Assembly: GCA_947643615.1 (NCBI GenBank) | Contig: CANRWO010000004.1 | Span: 49,682 to 113,681 of the forward strand | Direction of reading: 5' to 3' | Length of the DNA stretch: 64,000 nucleotides | Source: an uncultured Lachnospiraceae bacterium | GTDB taxonomy: Bacteria > Bacillota > Clostridia > Lachnospirales > Lachnospiraceae | Part shown: in pieces, positions 1 to 8,498 of the stretch | Layout of the letters: the number at the start of each line of letters is the position of its first letter | Position numbering within the stretch: the first letter of the stretch is position 1 | The notes under the pieces: generated by a model | Told to the model about the DNA's origin: nothing | The model's input: only the letters and a program-made list of their open reading frames with translations | Databases searched by the model: none | Made by a program: the position numbers and the translations under genes

Positions 1-253
1 CATAGAGTTTATCGATCGTCCTGCCGGATCGGAATGCCTCTATGACAGCGTTCCGCCCCTCTATCGTATACTCTTCATACGCCCTGTCTTCCTCCAGCTT
101 CTCCGCCCTGCCCCCGGCCATATCTTCCGCTCCGTTTTTTGCCATGCTATTTTCCATATTCTTTTTTATTTGATTATCCATATTCTTTGCCGTATTCCTC
201 GGCATGCCCTGGGTCTCTTTCCCCGCCACATGTTTCCTGTTATTCTTCGCCAT
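1..253 (-). CDS. rlmB: 23S rRNA 2'-O-ribose methyltransferase (TrmH/SpoU family), N-terminal part only
   Basis: This is the N-terminal 84 codons of an RlmB-like rRNA methyltransferase; the gene runs off the left edge of the window. Near the edge the frame reads EGRNAVIEAFRSGRTIDKLY, the usual start of the substrate-binding domain of TrmH-family enzymes, which methylate a ribose in 23S rRNA. The ATG at 253-251 is preceded by AAGAGG about ten bases upstream. It follows mrnC by 25 bases, and cysS-mrnC-rlmB is a common Firmicutes operon order. The first 60 or so residues are an odd charged, Asn/Lys/Met-rich extension with a near repeat (AKNMDNQ, KKNMENS, MAKN) not needed by the fold. The catalytic SPOUT domain lies outside the window. 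Confidence 0.85.
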   Translation of the reverse strand, partial: MAKNNRKHVAGKETQGMPRNTAKNMDNQIKKNMENSMAKNGAEDMAGGRAEKLEEDRAYEEYTIEGRNAVIEAFRSGRTIDKLY

Positions 254-278
254 GTTCTTCCATCCTCTTTTTCGTCTC

Positions 279-785
279 TCATCCCGGTTTCTGTTTTGTG
301 GATACGGCATCCCGGCATCCCGCCAGCCGGATCCCCTTTTCCACCAGCTCCAGCACTCTGTCCATGCGGCCAACCAGATAAAGGTATCCTATCACCGCCT
401 CAAACCCGGTGGCCTTCAGGTATGCCTCCACAGAAGCGTTTTTTGCCGTAGTGTGGGGTTTCGAATTCTTCCCCCTTCGGTAAACCGCCAGCTCTTCCTC
501 GGTTAAATGTTCCATAAGCGCCTGGACGATCCTGGACTGGGCATTGGCGCTGACATATTTTACCGTGCTGCGGTGAAGGTCGTTAGCAGGCCGGTTGGCT
601 TGTGCCACCACAACGGTACGGACCACAAGCTCATAAACCGCATCCCCGATATATGCCAGCGCCAGGGGAGAATAGGTTCTGATGTCCTGCTGCTTTTGGG
701 GAAAGGCCTCCATAACTCCGGCCAGGAAACCATCCGCAGGGCCGTTCCCTGAAAAAGTACCCATTCCCGTTACGCCTTCTTCCAT
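279..785 (-). CDS. mrnC: Mini-ribonuclease III
   Basis: MrnC is a stand-alone RNase III catalytic domain without the dsRNA-binding domain; in Bacillus it matures 23S rRNA. The 168-residue protein contains SPLALAYIGDAVYELVVR, the RNase III signature with the acidic catalytic residues, near residues 39-56, and the length suits the family, allowing for a 25-residue N-terminal extension. Its ATG lies inside the end of cysS (16-base overlap) after GAGGG, so translation is probably coupled. Placement between cysS and rlmB is the standard Firmicutes arrangement and supports the call. Confidence 0.9.
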   Translation of the reverse strand: MEEGVTGMGTFSGNGPADGFLAGVMEAFPQKQQDIRTYSPLALAYIGDAVYELVVRTVVVAQANRPANDLHRSTVKYVSANAQSRIVQALMEHLTEEELAVYRRGKNSKPHTTAKNASVEAYLKATGFEAVIGYLYLVGRMDRVLELVEKGIRLAGCRDAVSTKQKPG

Positions 786-2191
786 TTTACACCCTCTCGC
801 GTGTCTTCCAGCACAATGCCTTTTTCCAGCAGCTCATTTCTTATGGCATCGGCTTTGGCAAAATCCTTCTCCTTTTTCGCTGCTTTCCGCTCCTGGATCT
901 TGGCCAGAATATAGTTTTCTGTTTCGGCATCTACCCCGTTATCTGCTTCTTTTGCCTCATGGGCGGTGGTCAGGTTTAGGGAGAGAACCTGGTCAAAACT
1001 TTCCGCCAGGGCAAATTTGGTGGCATCCGTCATCTCCTCCTTCAGCATATCGTAGAGCACGGTTATAGCCATGGAAGAATTCAGGTCATTGCAAAGAGCC
1101 GCCTCAAACTGCTTCCTGTACTCCGCAAACTTGGCCCCGTCTACTTCCCCTTCCTTCTGCAGTCCTCCAATCTTCTTAACCAGCTTGTCGTAAGCGGCCG
1201 CCATATTGTCCAGATTCTCATAGGTAAACTCCAGAGGCTTGCGGTAGTGGGACTGTAAGCAGAACAGTCTGTATACTATAGGGTCATACCCCTTTGATTC
1301 CAGCAGGGACACTGTCAGGAAATCACCTTTGGATTTGCTCATCTTGCCGGATTTGTCATTCAGATGGTGTACATGGAACCAATAGCTGCACCATTTATGT
1401 CCCAGATAAGCCTCGCTCTGGGCCACCTCATTGGTATGGTGCGGGAAAATGTTGTCCACGCCGCCGCAGTGGATATCCATATATTCGCCCAAGTGCTTCA
1501 TGCTGATGCAGGAACACTCAATATGCCATCCGGGATATCCGATCCCCCAAGGACTATCCCATTTTAATTCCTGGTCGTCGAATTTGGACTTGGTAAACCA
1601 CAGGACAAAGTCGCTCTTATTCCTCTTATTCCGATCTTCGTCCACATCTTCCCTCACGCCTACCAACAGCTCTTTTTCACTCTGGTTGGAAAACACATAG
1701 TAGTCCTCTAACCGGGATGTGTCAAAGTAAATATTGCCGCCGCTCTCATAAGCGTATCCTTTTTCCAGAAGTCCCCCTATCACGCGGATAAAGTCCGAAA
1801 CGCAGTTAGTTGCAGGCTCCACCACATCTGGAGTCTTGATATTGAGCTTCCCGCAGTCGCTGAAAAAAGCATCGGTGTAAAACTTTGCGATCTCCAGCAC
1901 GGATTTATGCTCCCGCTTTGCCCCTTTCAGCATCTTATCTTCCCCGGTATCCGCATCGCTGGAGAGATGGCCTACATCGGTAATGTTCATAACCCGCTTT
2001 ACGTCATAACCCACGTAACGAAGCGTCTTTTCCAGCAAATCCTCCATGATATAGCTTCTCAGGTTCCCGATGTGGGCATAGTGGTATACGGTAGGGCCGC
2101 AGGTATACATTGCCACCTTTCCGTCTTCGTTAGGGACGAACTGTTCCACCTTTTTAGTAAGTGTGTTGTACATTTGTAATTTATTTTCCAT
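770..2191 (-). CDS. cysS: Cysteinyl-tRNA synthetase
   Basis: CysS charges tRNA-Cys with cysteine in the cytoplasm. Class I synthetase signatures are clear: TCGPTVYHYAHIGN near the N-terminus (HIGH box with a zinc Cys), WHIECSCISM and the zinc-binding DIHCGGVDNIFPHHTNE in the middle, and GKMSKSKGDF as the KMSKS loop. The protein is about 473 residues, normal for the family. I chose the second ATG (2191) because TGAGGAATATA precedes it, whereas the ATG four codons earlier has no ribosome site. It lies downstream of cysE under the same T-box leader. Confidence 0.95.
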   Translation of the reverse strand: MENKLQMYNTLTKKVEQFVPNEDGKVAMYTCGPTVYHYAHIGNLRSYIMEDLLEKTLRYVGYDVKRVMNITDVGHLSSDADTGEDKMLKGAKREHKSVLEIAKFYTDAFFSDCGKLNIKTPDVVEPATNCVSDFIRVIGGLLEKGYAYESGGNIYFDTSRLEDYYVFSNQSEKELLVGVREDVDEDRNKRNKSDFVLWFTKSKFDDQELKWDSPWGIGYPGWHIECSCISMKHLGEYMDIHCGGVDNIFPHHTNEVAQSEAYLGHKWCSYWFHVHHLNDKSGKMSKSKGDFLTVSLLESKGYDPIVYRLFCLQSHYRKPLEFTYENLDNMAAAYDKLVKKIGGLQKEGEVDGAKFAEYRKQFEAALCNDLNSSMAITVLYDMLKEEMTDATKFALAESFDQVLSLNLTTAHEAKEADNGVDAETENYILAKIQERKAAKKEKDFAKADAIRNELLEKGIVLEDTREGVKWKKA

Positions 2192-2279
2192 TATATTCCT
2201 CATTTCTGCGTTGCTCTCTGCGCATAATCATACAATATCCCTGTCATTCTAAGGTGCACCCTGGAGTGTATTTGAAAAT

Positions 2280-2948
2280 TCATTCCTGCCGGATGCACTG
2301 TTTCATCTGCCGCTCCAGCTCCAGGATGCGGTTGATCAGTTCCGTGTTTGCCCTCTGAAGGCCAATGATATCCTCCCGCACGGGATCCGGAAGGTCGGTC
2401 TGGTTCATGGTCTCCTGGGGCAATACCATGTTGCAGCGTTTCACCACCCGGCCCGGCACGCCCACCACAGTGGAATTGGGCGGCACGTCACAGAGCACCA
2501 CGCTTCCGGCACCGATCTTGCAGTTGTCCCCTATGGTACAGGAACCCAGTACCTTGGCACCGGCGCCGATCATAATATTGCTGCCCAGGGTAGGATGGCG
2601 CTTTCCATGTTCTTTGCCGGTGCCCCCCAGCGTCACTCCCTGGTACAGGGTGACATTATCCCCTATGATGGTGGTCTCCCCGATAATAACTCCGTTTCCG
2701 TGGTCAATAAAGAAACCTGTGCCGATGGCTGCCCCGGGGTGTATCTCAATGCCTGTCTTCCTCACCCCCCGCTGGGAGACCCATCTGGCCCAGAAATAGT
2801 GGCCGCCCTCATATAGCCTGTGTGCCAGACGGTAGTGCATCATGGCTTTAAAACTGGGGTAGAGAAATACCTCCATGGAAGAATGGATCGCCGGATCCCT
2901 TTCCCTGATAATTTTAATTTCCTCTCTAATACTGCCAATCATTCCCAT
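2280..2948 (-). CDS. cysE: Serine O-acetyltransferase, cysteine biosynthesis
   Basis: CysE makes O-acetylserine from serine and acetyl-CoA, the first step of cysteine synthesis. The protein has the N-terminal helical domain (REEIKIIRERDPAIHSSMEV), then a left-handed beta-helix with hexapeptide repeats and the motif IDHGNGVIIGETTIIGDNV. The start at 2948 is preceded by AGGAGACAGCT; the open frame extends further upstream through the T-box and is not coding there. It leads the cysE-cysS-mrnC-rlmB operon, so precursor synthesis and tRNA charging share control by uncharged tRNA-Cys. The tail after the beta-helix (about residues 180-222) is a helical coiled-coil-like segment. Confidence 0.93.
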   Translation of the reverse strand: MGMIGSIREEIKIIRERDPAIHSSMEVFLYPSFKAMMHYRLAHRLYEGGHYFWARWVSQRGVRKTGIEIHPGAAIGTGFFIDHGNGVIIGETTIIGDNVTLYQGVTLGGTGKEHGKRHPTLGSNIMIGAGAKVLGSCTIGDNCKIGAGSVVLCDVPPNSTVVGVPGRVVKRCNMVLPQETMNQTDLPDPVREDIIGLQRANTELINRILELERQMKQCIRQE

Positions 2949-3064
2949 AGCTGTCTCCTGTGGGCATTTCCTCTTTCCGCCCGCTCCCTGCATTCCGGCC
3001 GGCCAGTCCCTGCACAAAATAAGTAACCCGGCCATAAACGGCAGGTAAACGGTAACAGCAAATA

Positions 3065-3310
3065 ACCGCGGAGAATCCATCCCTGCTTAGAGACGAATTC
3101 ATCCGCGGTTCCACTCTACTTAAAGGCACATGCCCTTCCCTCAACGCGTTTAACGCACGCCTACGTGCCTGCTTTTCAACAAGCCTGCTCCCGGGCGCAC
3201 TTCCCTTTTCTCCCGCGGAAGCTGCTCTCAGCCTGCCTGCAGCTCCTCTCTGGCACGTTCCAAAAAGATACTCTTCCCGTTCTCCGCATTTTTCTGTTCT
3301 TTCTTAATTA
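3065..3310 (-). promoter_or_regulatory. T-box leader, probably tRNA-Cys sensing
   Basis: On the minus strand the run GAGTGGAACCGCGG at 3116-3103 matches the conserved T-box (antiterminator) sequence. A second CCGCGGTT at 3073-3066 can pair with it to form the competing terminator. Upstream there is a Stem I-like region with CAGAGAGGAGCTG and GCTGAGAGCAG, and GAAGTGCGCC around 3194-3203 offers UGC as specifier codon. Uncharged tRNA-Cys would stabilise the antiterminator and allow cysE-cysS transcription. The specifier assignment is my reading of the stem and is less sure than the T-box itself. Confidence 0.85.
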
Positions 3311-3334
3311 GGATATGCAAAAAATCAGTTTTTG

Positions 3335-3874
3335 TCAACCCTTTCTGCTACAGCCGCCGCAGCCTTCGCAGTCGCCTGACACCTGCCGGGCCGCCAAGTC
3401 AAACGGACTGGTCAGCATACAGATTGCCTGGGCCGCTATCCCCTCCCCGGCGCCTGTAAAGCCTAACCCCTCCTCCGTGGTGGCTTTCACATTGACGGAA
3501 TCCACATCCATCTCCAATGTCCCTGCAATGTTTTCCCTCATACGGTCAATGTATGGCCGCATCTTCGGCGCCTGGGCAATGACAGTGGCATCTATATTCT
3601 CAATAAAATACCCCTTCTGCGCCAGGAGTTTCCCTGTTTTTTCCAACAATACCAGGGAAGAGATTCCCTGATATGCAGGGTCGGTATCGGGGAAGTGTTT
3701 CCCGATATCCCCCAGGGCCGCAGCCCCCAACAATGCGTCCATGATGGCATGAAGCAATACATCCGCATCCGAATGCCCCAACAAACCTTTCTCATGGGGA
3801 ATCGTCACGCCGCCGATGATCAGGCTCCTGTCCTCCACCAGGCGATGGACATCATATCCCATACCAACTCTCAT
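3335..3874 (-). CDS. ispF: 2-C-methyl-D-erythritol 2,4-cyclodiphosphate synthase
   Basis: IspF cyclises CDP-ME 2-phosphate in the MEP isoprenoid pathway. The N-terminus [12 protein letters not shown] supplies the zinc ligands (D8, H10), [24 protein letters not shown] is the family signature, and [21 protein letters not shown] is the CMP-binding region. At 179 residues it is about 20 longer than usual. The extra tail ends [11 protein letters not shown], four or so residues after [10 protein letters not shown], and may bind a metal; I know of no function for it. It is followed upstream by the DEAD-box gene with a short gap. Confidence 0.95.
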   Translation of the reverse strand: MRVGMGYDVHRLVEDRSLIIGGVTIPHEKGLLGHSDADVLLHAIMDALLGAAALGDIGKHFPDTDPAYQGISSLVLLEKTGKLLAQKGYFIENIDATVIAQAPKMRPYIDRMRENIAGTLEMDVDSVNVKATTEEGLGFTGAGEGIAAQAICMLTSPFDLAARQVSGDCEGCGGCSRKG

Positions 3875-3908
3875 TCAATCCCTCTCTCCCTGTGCCGGTG
3901 CTTACATT

Positions 3909-5687
3909 TTATATATCACGTTTCCTCTTAGGCGACCTGCTGCCAATCTCCTGGCTTCCGTAGTCCCATCCGCGGACGCTGCCGTCACGGCGTACATCAC
4001 GCTCTTTCGGGATTCTTCCCTTGCCGTCCCAGCCGCTCTTTTCTCCGCGGAAATCACGGTCACCGCTGGCACGTTTATTATCCCTGCGCCTGTCGTCCTC
4101 CCAGCCGCCGCTCCTTCTCCTGTCGCGGCCGCCGAATTCTTTTCCGTCTCTGCGGCTTCCGCCCTCTCTCCTGTCACGGCCGCCAAATTCTTTTCCGTCT
4201 CTGCGGCTTCCGCCCTCTCTCCTGTCACGGCCGCCAGACTCTTTTCCGTCTCTGCGGCTTCCGCCTTCTCTCCTGTCACGGCCGCCAGACTCTTTTCCGT
4301 CTCTGCGGCTTCCACCTTCTCTCCTGTCACGGCGGCTTCCGCCCTGGCTGCCGAAGCGGAACCCCCGGCGGCTCCCGGAATCGTCCACCTGTATTTCCGG
4401 CCCCTTATCGCCTACCTGCTGCTTTAGCATCACGGCCGCAATCTCCAGGGCGTCACAGCCTTCTTCCTCCATCTTCCGCTGGACATACGATCTCATCAGT
4501 TCCATATCTTCATGCTCATGGAGTTCCCATGCACGGTTCAGGTACTTGTCCGCTTTCGCCTTCAGCACTTTCCCTGCCCCAGGCAGCTTTTTCTCCTCGA
4601 TGACCGTGTGGCAGACTCTCTCGATCTCACGGATCCTGTGAAGCTCCCTGCCCCCCGCAAAGGTAAAGGAGCGCCCTGTCCTGCCGGCACGGCCCGTCCT
4701 GCCGATACGGTGTACATAATACTCGTTGTCCTGAGGTATGTCATAATTAATGACCACCTCCACGTTATCCACATCTATGCCCCTGGCCGCCACATCCGTA
4801 GCAATCAATATGCTGGTGCTGCCATTGCGGAACCGGTTCATGGCCACATCCCTCTGATGCTGTGACAGATCCCCGTGGAGTCCTTCTGCCTGGAATCCGG
4901 CCCTTTTTAACACTTCCGCAAGCTCGTCCACTTTACGTTTCGTATTACAGAAAATCAGGCACAGCTTGGGTTGGTAATATTCCAGCAGGCGCACACATGC
5001 GGCATCCTTATCATGGCTCTTTACCTTATAATACCTCTGGGACACCAGAGGGATGGTCAGCTCCTTTGCCGCAACCCGAATCATCCGGGCATTGTTCTGG
5101 AACTGCTTTGTAATGTCCAGGATAGGCTGAGGCATCGTGGCGGAAAAAAGCGCCGTCTGGTGCTCGTTGGGAATCTGCCCCAGGATTGTCTCCATATCTT
5201 CCCGGAATCCCATATTCAGCATTTCATCCGCCTCATCCAGCACGACCATAGTCACGTCATCCAACTTTATGGTATGGCGGCGCATATGGTCCATAACACG
5301 GCCCGGCGTCCCCACGATAATCTGCACGCCCTTCAGTCCCGCAATCTGCCTTCCTATCTCCTGTCCGCCATAGACGGCGAGCACTTTGATGCCATGCATA
5401 TATTTAGCCATTTTGCGCAGCTCCTCAGCCGCCTGCATGGCAAGCTCTCGGGTAGGGCACAAAATGATGGCCTGAAGCTTTCTCAGCTCCGGATCTACTT
5501 TCTGCAATAAAGGTATCCCGAATGCAGCTGTCTTCCCGGTGCCCGTCTGGGCCTGCCCTATCACGTCATCCCCTTCCAAAAGATAAGGGATAGCTTCTTT
5601 CTGGATTGGGGACAGCTTCTCAAATCCCATTTCCTGCACTGCACGTTTGATACGTTCATCCAATAATTCTTCCAATAAATCTTCCAC
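3909..5687 (-). CDS. DEAD-box ATP-dependent RNA helicase (CshA/DeaD type)
   Basis: This is an RNA helicase of the cold-shock/RNA-decay type. Visible motifs in order are Q motif (GFEKLSPIQKEAIP), Walker A AQTGTGKT, PTRELA, GTPGR, DEAD in VVLDEADEMLNMGF, SAT in LFSATMP, and HRIGRTGRAGR of motif VI. Residues 1-370 form the two RecA domains. A DbpA/CshA-like linker follows, then from about residue 450 a basic Arg/Gly/Asp-rich tail of 140 residues carries four near-perfect 17-residue repeats. Such tails usually give non-specific RNA binding and condensate formation. The start has no strong competitor; the upstream region is AT-rich non-coding DNA. Confidence 0.93.
   Translation of the reverse strand: MEDLLEELLDERIKRAVQEMGFEKLSPIQKEAIPYLLEGDDVIGQAQTGTGKTAAFGIPLLQKVDPELRKLQAIILCPTRELAMQAAEELRKMAKYMHGIKVLAVYGGQEIGRQIAGLKGVQIIVGTPGRVMDHMRRHTIKLDDVTMVVLDEADEMLNMGFREDMETILGQIPNEHQTALFSATMPQPILDITKQFQNNARMIRVAAKELTIPLVSQRYYKVKSHDKDAACVRLLEYYQPKLCLIFCNTKRKVDELAEVLKRAGFQAEGLHGDLSQHQRDVAMNRFRNGSTSILIATDVAARGIDVDNVEVVINYDIPQDNEYYVHRIGRTGRAGRTGRSFTFAGGRELHRIREIERVCHTVIEEKKLPGAGKVLKAKADKYLNRAWELHEHEDMELMRSYVQRKMEEEGCDALEIAAVMLKQQVGDKGPEIQVDDSGSRRGFRFGSQGGSRRDRREGGSRRDGKESGGRDRREGGSRRDGKESGGRDRREGGSRRDGKEFGGRDRREGGSRRDGKEFGGRDRRRSGGWEDDRRRDNKRASGDRDFRGEKSGWDGKGRIPKERDVRRDGSVRGWDYGSQEIGSRSPKRKRDI
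4110..4340 (-). repeat. 51-bp tandem repeats encoding the helicase RGG-like tail
   Basis: Four copies of a 51-bp unit encode GGSRRDGKE(S/F)GGRDRRE in the C-terminal tail of the DEAD-box helicase. Copies differ at very few positions (Ser/Phe at one site), indicating recent duplication. Open frames on the other strand over this stretch are by-products of the repeat. Confidence 0.85.
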
Positions 5688-6086
5688 TATATTCTCCTTC
5701 TGCTCTATTAATCAACAAATAATGACATTGTACCATATACCTTGTGATTTGTACAACAAAATTTCCATGTTTGATGAAAATTTGATAAAAATTGTTTTAC
5801 GGAAATTTTTTATGGGAATTTTTTTGTTATTTCTTTTTACATTTTCTTTTTTACATTCCTTTTTATATTTTTCTTCCTGTTTATTTTAGCATCCATGTTT
5901 TTCTGCACTTTACGGAAATAATACTTGCATTTCCAAAGTATGTCCATTATAATGTTCCTTAACCTTATGGGATTGTATTATATAACTTCCTTTTCAGAAT
6001 TGTGTACCTATTAACTATCAACTTGTAAATAAGATAGCAGATAAATATTTTATAATCAACTACATAAACTTATGGGGATATGAATA
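5688..6086. other. AT-rich intergenic stretch
   Basis: About 400 bases separate the helicase and the GNAT gene. The sequence is much richer in A+T than its neighbours, with long T runs between 5800 and 5890. I see no ORF, RNA gene or repeat of note; promoters for the two divergent genes must lie here but no clean -35/-10 pair stands out. Confidence 0.5.
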
Positions 6087-6587
6087 ATGGAGTATGAAAG
6101 AATTAACAGTCTGAATAGGAATCGGATTGATACATTTATTAAGCAACATTGGTATACAACAACGATGATTATTCGTGGCAAAGAGATTGATATGACTAAA
6201 ACAGAAGGATTTTATTTTAACGACGGAGAAGATATCATTGGTTTGATAACATATATTGTTTATGACAACATATTAGAAATAACATCTCTTGATAGCCTGC
6301 ACGAGAAACAGGGAATCGGAAGTAAACTTGTAGAAGCTGTGATACATGAAGCAAAGGAGAGAAAGCTCGAAAAAATTGTTCTCATAACAACAAACGATAA
6401 TATCAATGCAATCAAATTTTATCAAAAAAGAGGATTTGATATGGTACGCTTGTTCCATGATGCTTTAGAGGTCTCAAGAAAATTAAAGCCTGAAATTCCC
6501 TTAATTGGTGAAAATTCTATACCTTTGCGCCATGAAATTGAGTTTGAACTTTATATAAATCCATTAATGATAGAAGAAAGTATATAG
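6087..6587 (+). CDS. GNAT-family N-acetyltransferase
   Basis: This 166-residue protein has the GNAT core: LDSLHEKQGIGSKLVEAVIHEAKERK holds the acetyl-CoA-binding Q/R-x-x-G-x-G/A loop (here EKQGIGSKL) and KIVLITTNDNINAIKFYQKRGFDMV the typical beta4-alpha4 region. The acceptor cannot be read from the sequence. It lies alone in AT-rich DNA, with codon use more AT-biased than the flanking genes, which hints at recent acquisition. GGGGATATGAATA precedes the ATG. Confidence 0.85.
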   Translation: MEYERINSLNRNRIDTFIKQHWYTTTMIIRGKEIDMTKTEGFYFNDGEDIIGLITYIVYDNILEITSLDSLHEKQGIGSKLVEAVIHEAKERKLEKIVLITTNDNINAIKFYQKRGFDMVRLFHDALEVSRKLKPEIPLIGENSIPLRHEIEFELYINPLMIEESI

Positions 6588-6764
6588 GATACTTTCAGTT
6601 TTACGTAATAGAAACAATTTTTCAAAAAGGGAGTTATATAATTCCATCATTCTGTCGGATTCGCCGGCATATCGCCGCGTTTTTCCCAATTGGAGTTTTT
6701 TGTATATATGTAATAACATAATAAAACCTATTTCTATTTTAACAAAAGAAAGAGAGGCCATTTT

Positions 6765-7874
6765 ATGAACCACATTCCAGCATTTACAGGAGACAGGCTG
6801 TGGGACGAGATCTTCAAAGCTGTCATAGACACAATGCCCGAACAGCTTTTCCCACTCTTTAAAGAAGTATTCGGTAAGGAATATCCACCCGGGTCCGCCG
6901 TCCGTCTGCTGGCAACAGAGCATTCCACCTATCTGGACCACCCGACACAGCCACCCTCATCAAAGCTCATGGATATTGCCCTTCTGGTAGCCGGTACCGA
7001 CTACTACCACATCGAATGCCAGATGCATAACGACTGGCAGCTGGTCCTGCGCATGATCGCCTATGACCTGCATTTCTCCCTGCTGCACACCGCTTCCGCC
7101 GGCCCGGGCACAGGCGAAGTGACTATCCGTTTCCCACAGTCCGTCATTATCTATCCTGACCAGAACAGTGCCCTGCCGGACAGGCTCCGTTGCCGCATCC
7201 TATTCCCTGACCAATCCGAGTATACCTACCAAATACCAACTGTCAGGATACAGTCTTATTCCCTCGGTGAGATCCACCAAAAGCATCTGAACCTTTTCCT
7301 TCCTTATGTATTGCTGCGCCTGAAACCAAGGCTGAAACAATCCTCTCCTTTGACAAAAGAGGAATTGACATCTTTCATAAATGCCATTATAGTAATCTTA
7401 GAGGAAGACGTTGCTTCCGGCTATCTGACACCACAGCAGTCATATGACTACATACAGCTGCTGACTCACGCTTCCAGGCATATCTTCCAAAAATACCCAC
7501 ACTATCACGAGGAGGTGCTGCAATTGACAAAACCTTTGATCAAACTCCCAAGCGTTGAACTACGCGAAGCTTATGAAGAATTGAACAGAATACAAGCCGA
7601 GCTTGCAAACCGCAGGAATGAACTTGCTGACAGTGAGGCCAGGCTTGCCGACAGTGAAGCCAAGCTCGCTGACAAAGATGCCAAACTCGCTGACAAAGAT
7701 GCCGAACTTGCCGACAAAGATGCCGAACTTGCTGACAAAGATGCCAAACTTGCCGACAAAGATGCCAAGCTCGCTGACAAAGATGCCAAGCTCGCTGACA
7801 AAGATGCCAAGCTCGCCGACAAAGATGCTGAAATCGCCCGATTAAAAAGACTGCTTATGGAAAAGAACAGTTAA
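6765..7874 (+). CDS. Rpn/PD-(D/E)XK-type nuclease-like protein with heptad-repeat tail
   Basis: The first 260 or so residues resemble the Rpn/transposase_31-like PD-(D/E)XK proteins: RLLATEHSTYLD, then KLMDIALLV and YYHIECQMHNDW supply the D...E-x-Q catalytic pattern. These proteins are linked to recombination-promoting DNA cleavage in E. coli. From about residue 288 the protein becomes ten seven-residue repeats of the ADKDAKL type and ends in ARLKRLLMEKNS, predicted to be one continuous coiled coil. The start at 6765 follows AAAGAAAGAGAGG. It stands alone, convergent with the glycan locus. A second Rpn-type protein with a different, Glu/Gly/Arg-rich tail is at 46453-47370. Confidence 0.75.
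   Translation: MNHIPAFTGDRLWDEIFKAVIDTMPEQLFPLFKEVFGKEYPPGSAVRLLATEHSTYLDHPTQPPSSKLMDIALLVAGTDYYHIECQMHNDWQLVLRMIAYDLHFSLLHTASAGPGTGEVTIRFPQSVIIYPDQNSALPDRLRCRILFPDQSEYTYQIPTVRIQSYSLGEIHQKHLNLFLPYVLLRLKPRLKQSSPLTKEELTSFINAIIVILEEDVASGYLTPQQSYDYIQLLTHASRHIFQKYPHYHEEVLQLTKPLIKLPSVELREAYEELNRIQAELANRRNELADSEARLADSEAKLADKDAKLADKDAELADKDAELADKDAKLADKDAKLADKDAKLADKDAKLADKDAEIARLKRLLMEKNS
7626..7835 (+). repeat. 21-bp tandem array, ten units
   Basis: Ten in-frame 21-bp units encode ADSEARL, ADSEAKL, then eight ADKDA(K/E)(L/I) heptads. Units are nearly identical at DNA level, differing by scattered silent changes (GCT/GCC, CTC/CTT). Copy-number changes would keep frame and lengthen or shorten the coiled coil by whole heptads. 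Confidence 0.92.
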
Positions 7875-7936
7875 CTACTCTTTTCAGACATCGTTTATCC
7901 CAAAATGTATTATACCTCAAGCTTTATGCAACAAAA

Positions 7937-8452
7937 TTACTCATTTGAAGAATGAATTATTTTATTATCGTTGACTACTGTTGCTCCATCCGGCACGTCT
8001 TTTGTAACTACGGCATTAGCACCGATTTTAACATGATCCCCTATTGTAATTCCTCCGATAATTTTCGCTCCCGCGCCTATAATAACATTATTCCCTATTA
8101 CAGGCGCGGCACCGGGATCCGTTATCTCATCAACGCCAATAGTAACTTGATGAAAGATTGTACAATTTTCGCCGATGGACGCATTGCCAGAAATAACGAT
8201 TCCCATATTGTGAGGAATCCTAATGCCCCCCCCAATTGCTGTACCATAGGAATAATGATTATATTTATTAAGGGTAAGCCGCATTATACCGCGGCACAAA
8301 TAATAGGAAGCATACGCCGCCAGGTTTTTCCTATAATTCCAATGCCCCCACTGCCCCATTCGCAGGATCCTGATAAAAAAGCGGTTTTTACTAAGGTCCC
8401 GGTTTCTATCTATATCCATTTTTATCAAATGCCTTGCTTCACCGAATGTCAT
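7937..8452 (-). CDS. Serine acetyltransferase-like hexapeptide-repeat enzyme of the glycan locus
   Basis: The 171-residue protein has a short N-terminal helical part and a left-handed beta-helix (GNASIGENCTIFHQVTIG, VIGNNVIIGAGAKIIG, IGDHVKIGANAVVTKDVP) typical of serine O-acetyltransferase-like enzymes in capsule clusters. There it more probably acetylates a sugar than makes O-acetylserine, as a genuine cysE with a T-box is at 2280-2948; this is inference. It is the last gene of the glycan locus. An in-frame run of eight G codes the GGG in TAIGGGIRIP, so gain or loss of one G would truncate the enzyme. Confidence 0.8.
   Translation of the reverse strand: MTFGEARHLIKMDIDRNRDLSKNRFFIRILRMGQWGHWNYRKNLAAYASYYLCRGIMRLTLNKYNHYSYGTAIGGGIRIPHNMGIVISGNASIGENCTIFHQVTIGVDEITDPGAAPVIGNNVIIGAGAKIIGGITIGDHVKIGANAVVTKDVPDGATVVNDNKIIHSSNE
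8226..8233 (-). repeat. G8 homopolymer inside the acetyltransferase gene
   Basis: Eight consecutive G on the coding strand read GGG GGG GG(C) in frame. The tract lies about 75 codons into the gene, before most of the beta-helix, so slippage by one base would remove the active domain. Confidence 0.9.
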
Positions 8453-8498
8453 ATCTTTACCTATTTTTAAATATTCCGGACAGGAGTATCTCTAACAG

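Noticed and set aside
3902..4427. Opposite-strand and alternative-frame ORFs over the helicase tail
   Set aside because: They follow the 51-bp repeat and vanish outside it; the helicase frame is unquestioned.
7626..7835. Possible CRISPR array
   Set aside because: Units are contiguous 21-mers with no spacers, in frame with a coiled-coil protein, and there are no cas genes.
7571..7845. Open frames opposite and in another frame of the 21-bp array
   Set aside because: Pure repeat by-products (SASLASL, TKMPNLL) with no start signals.
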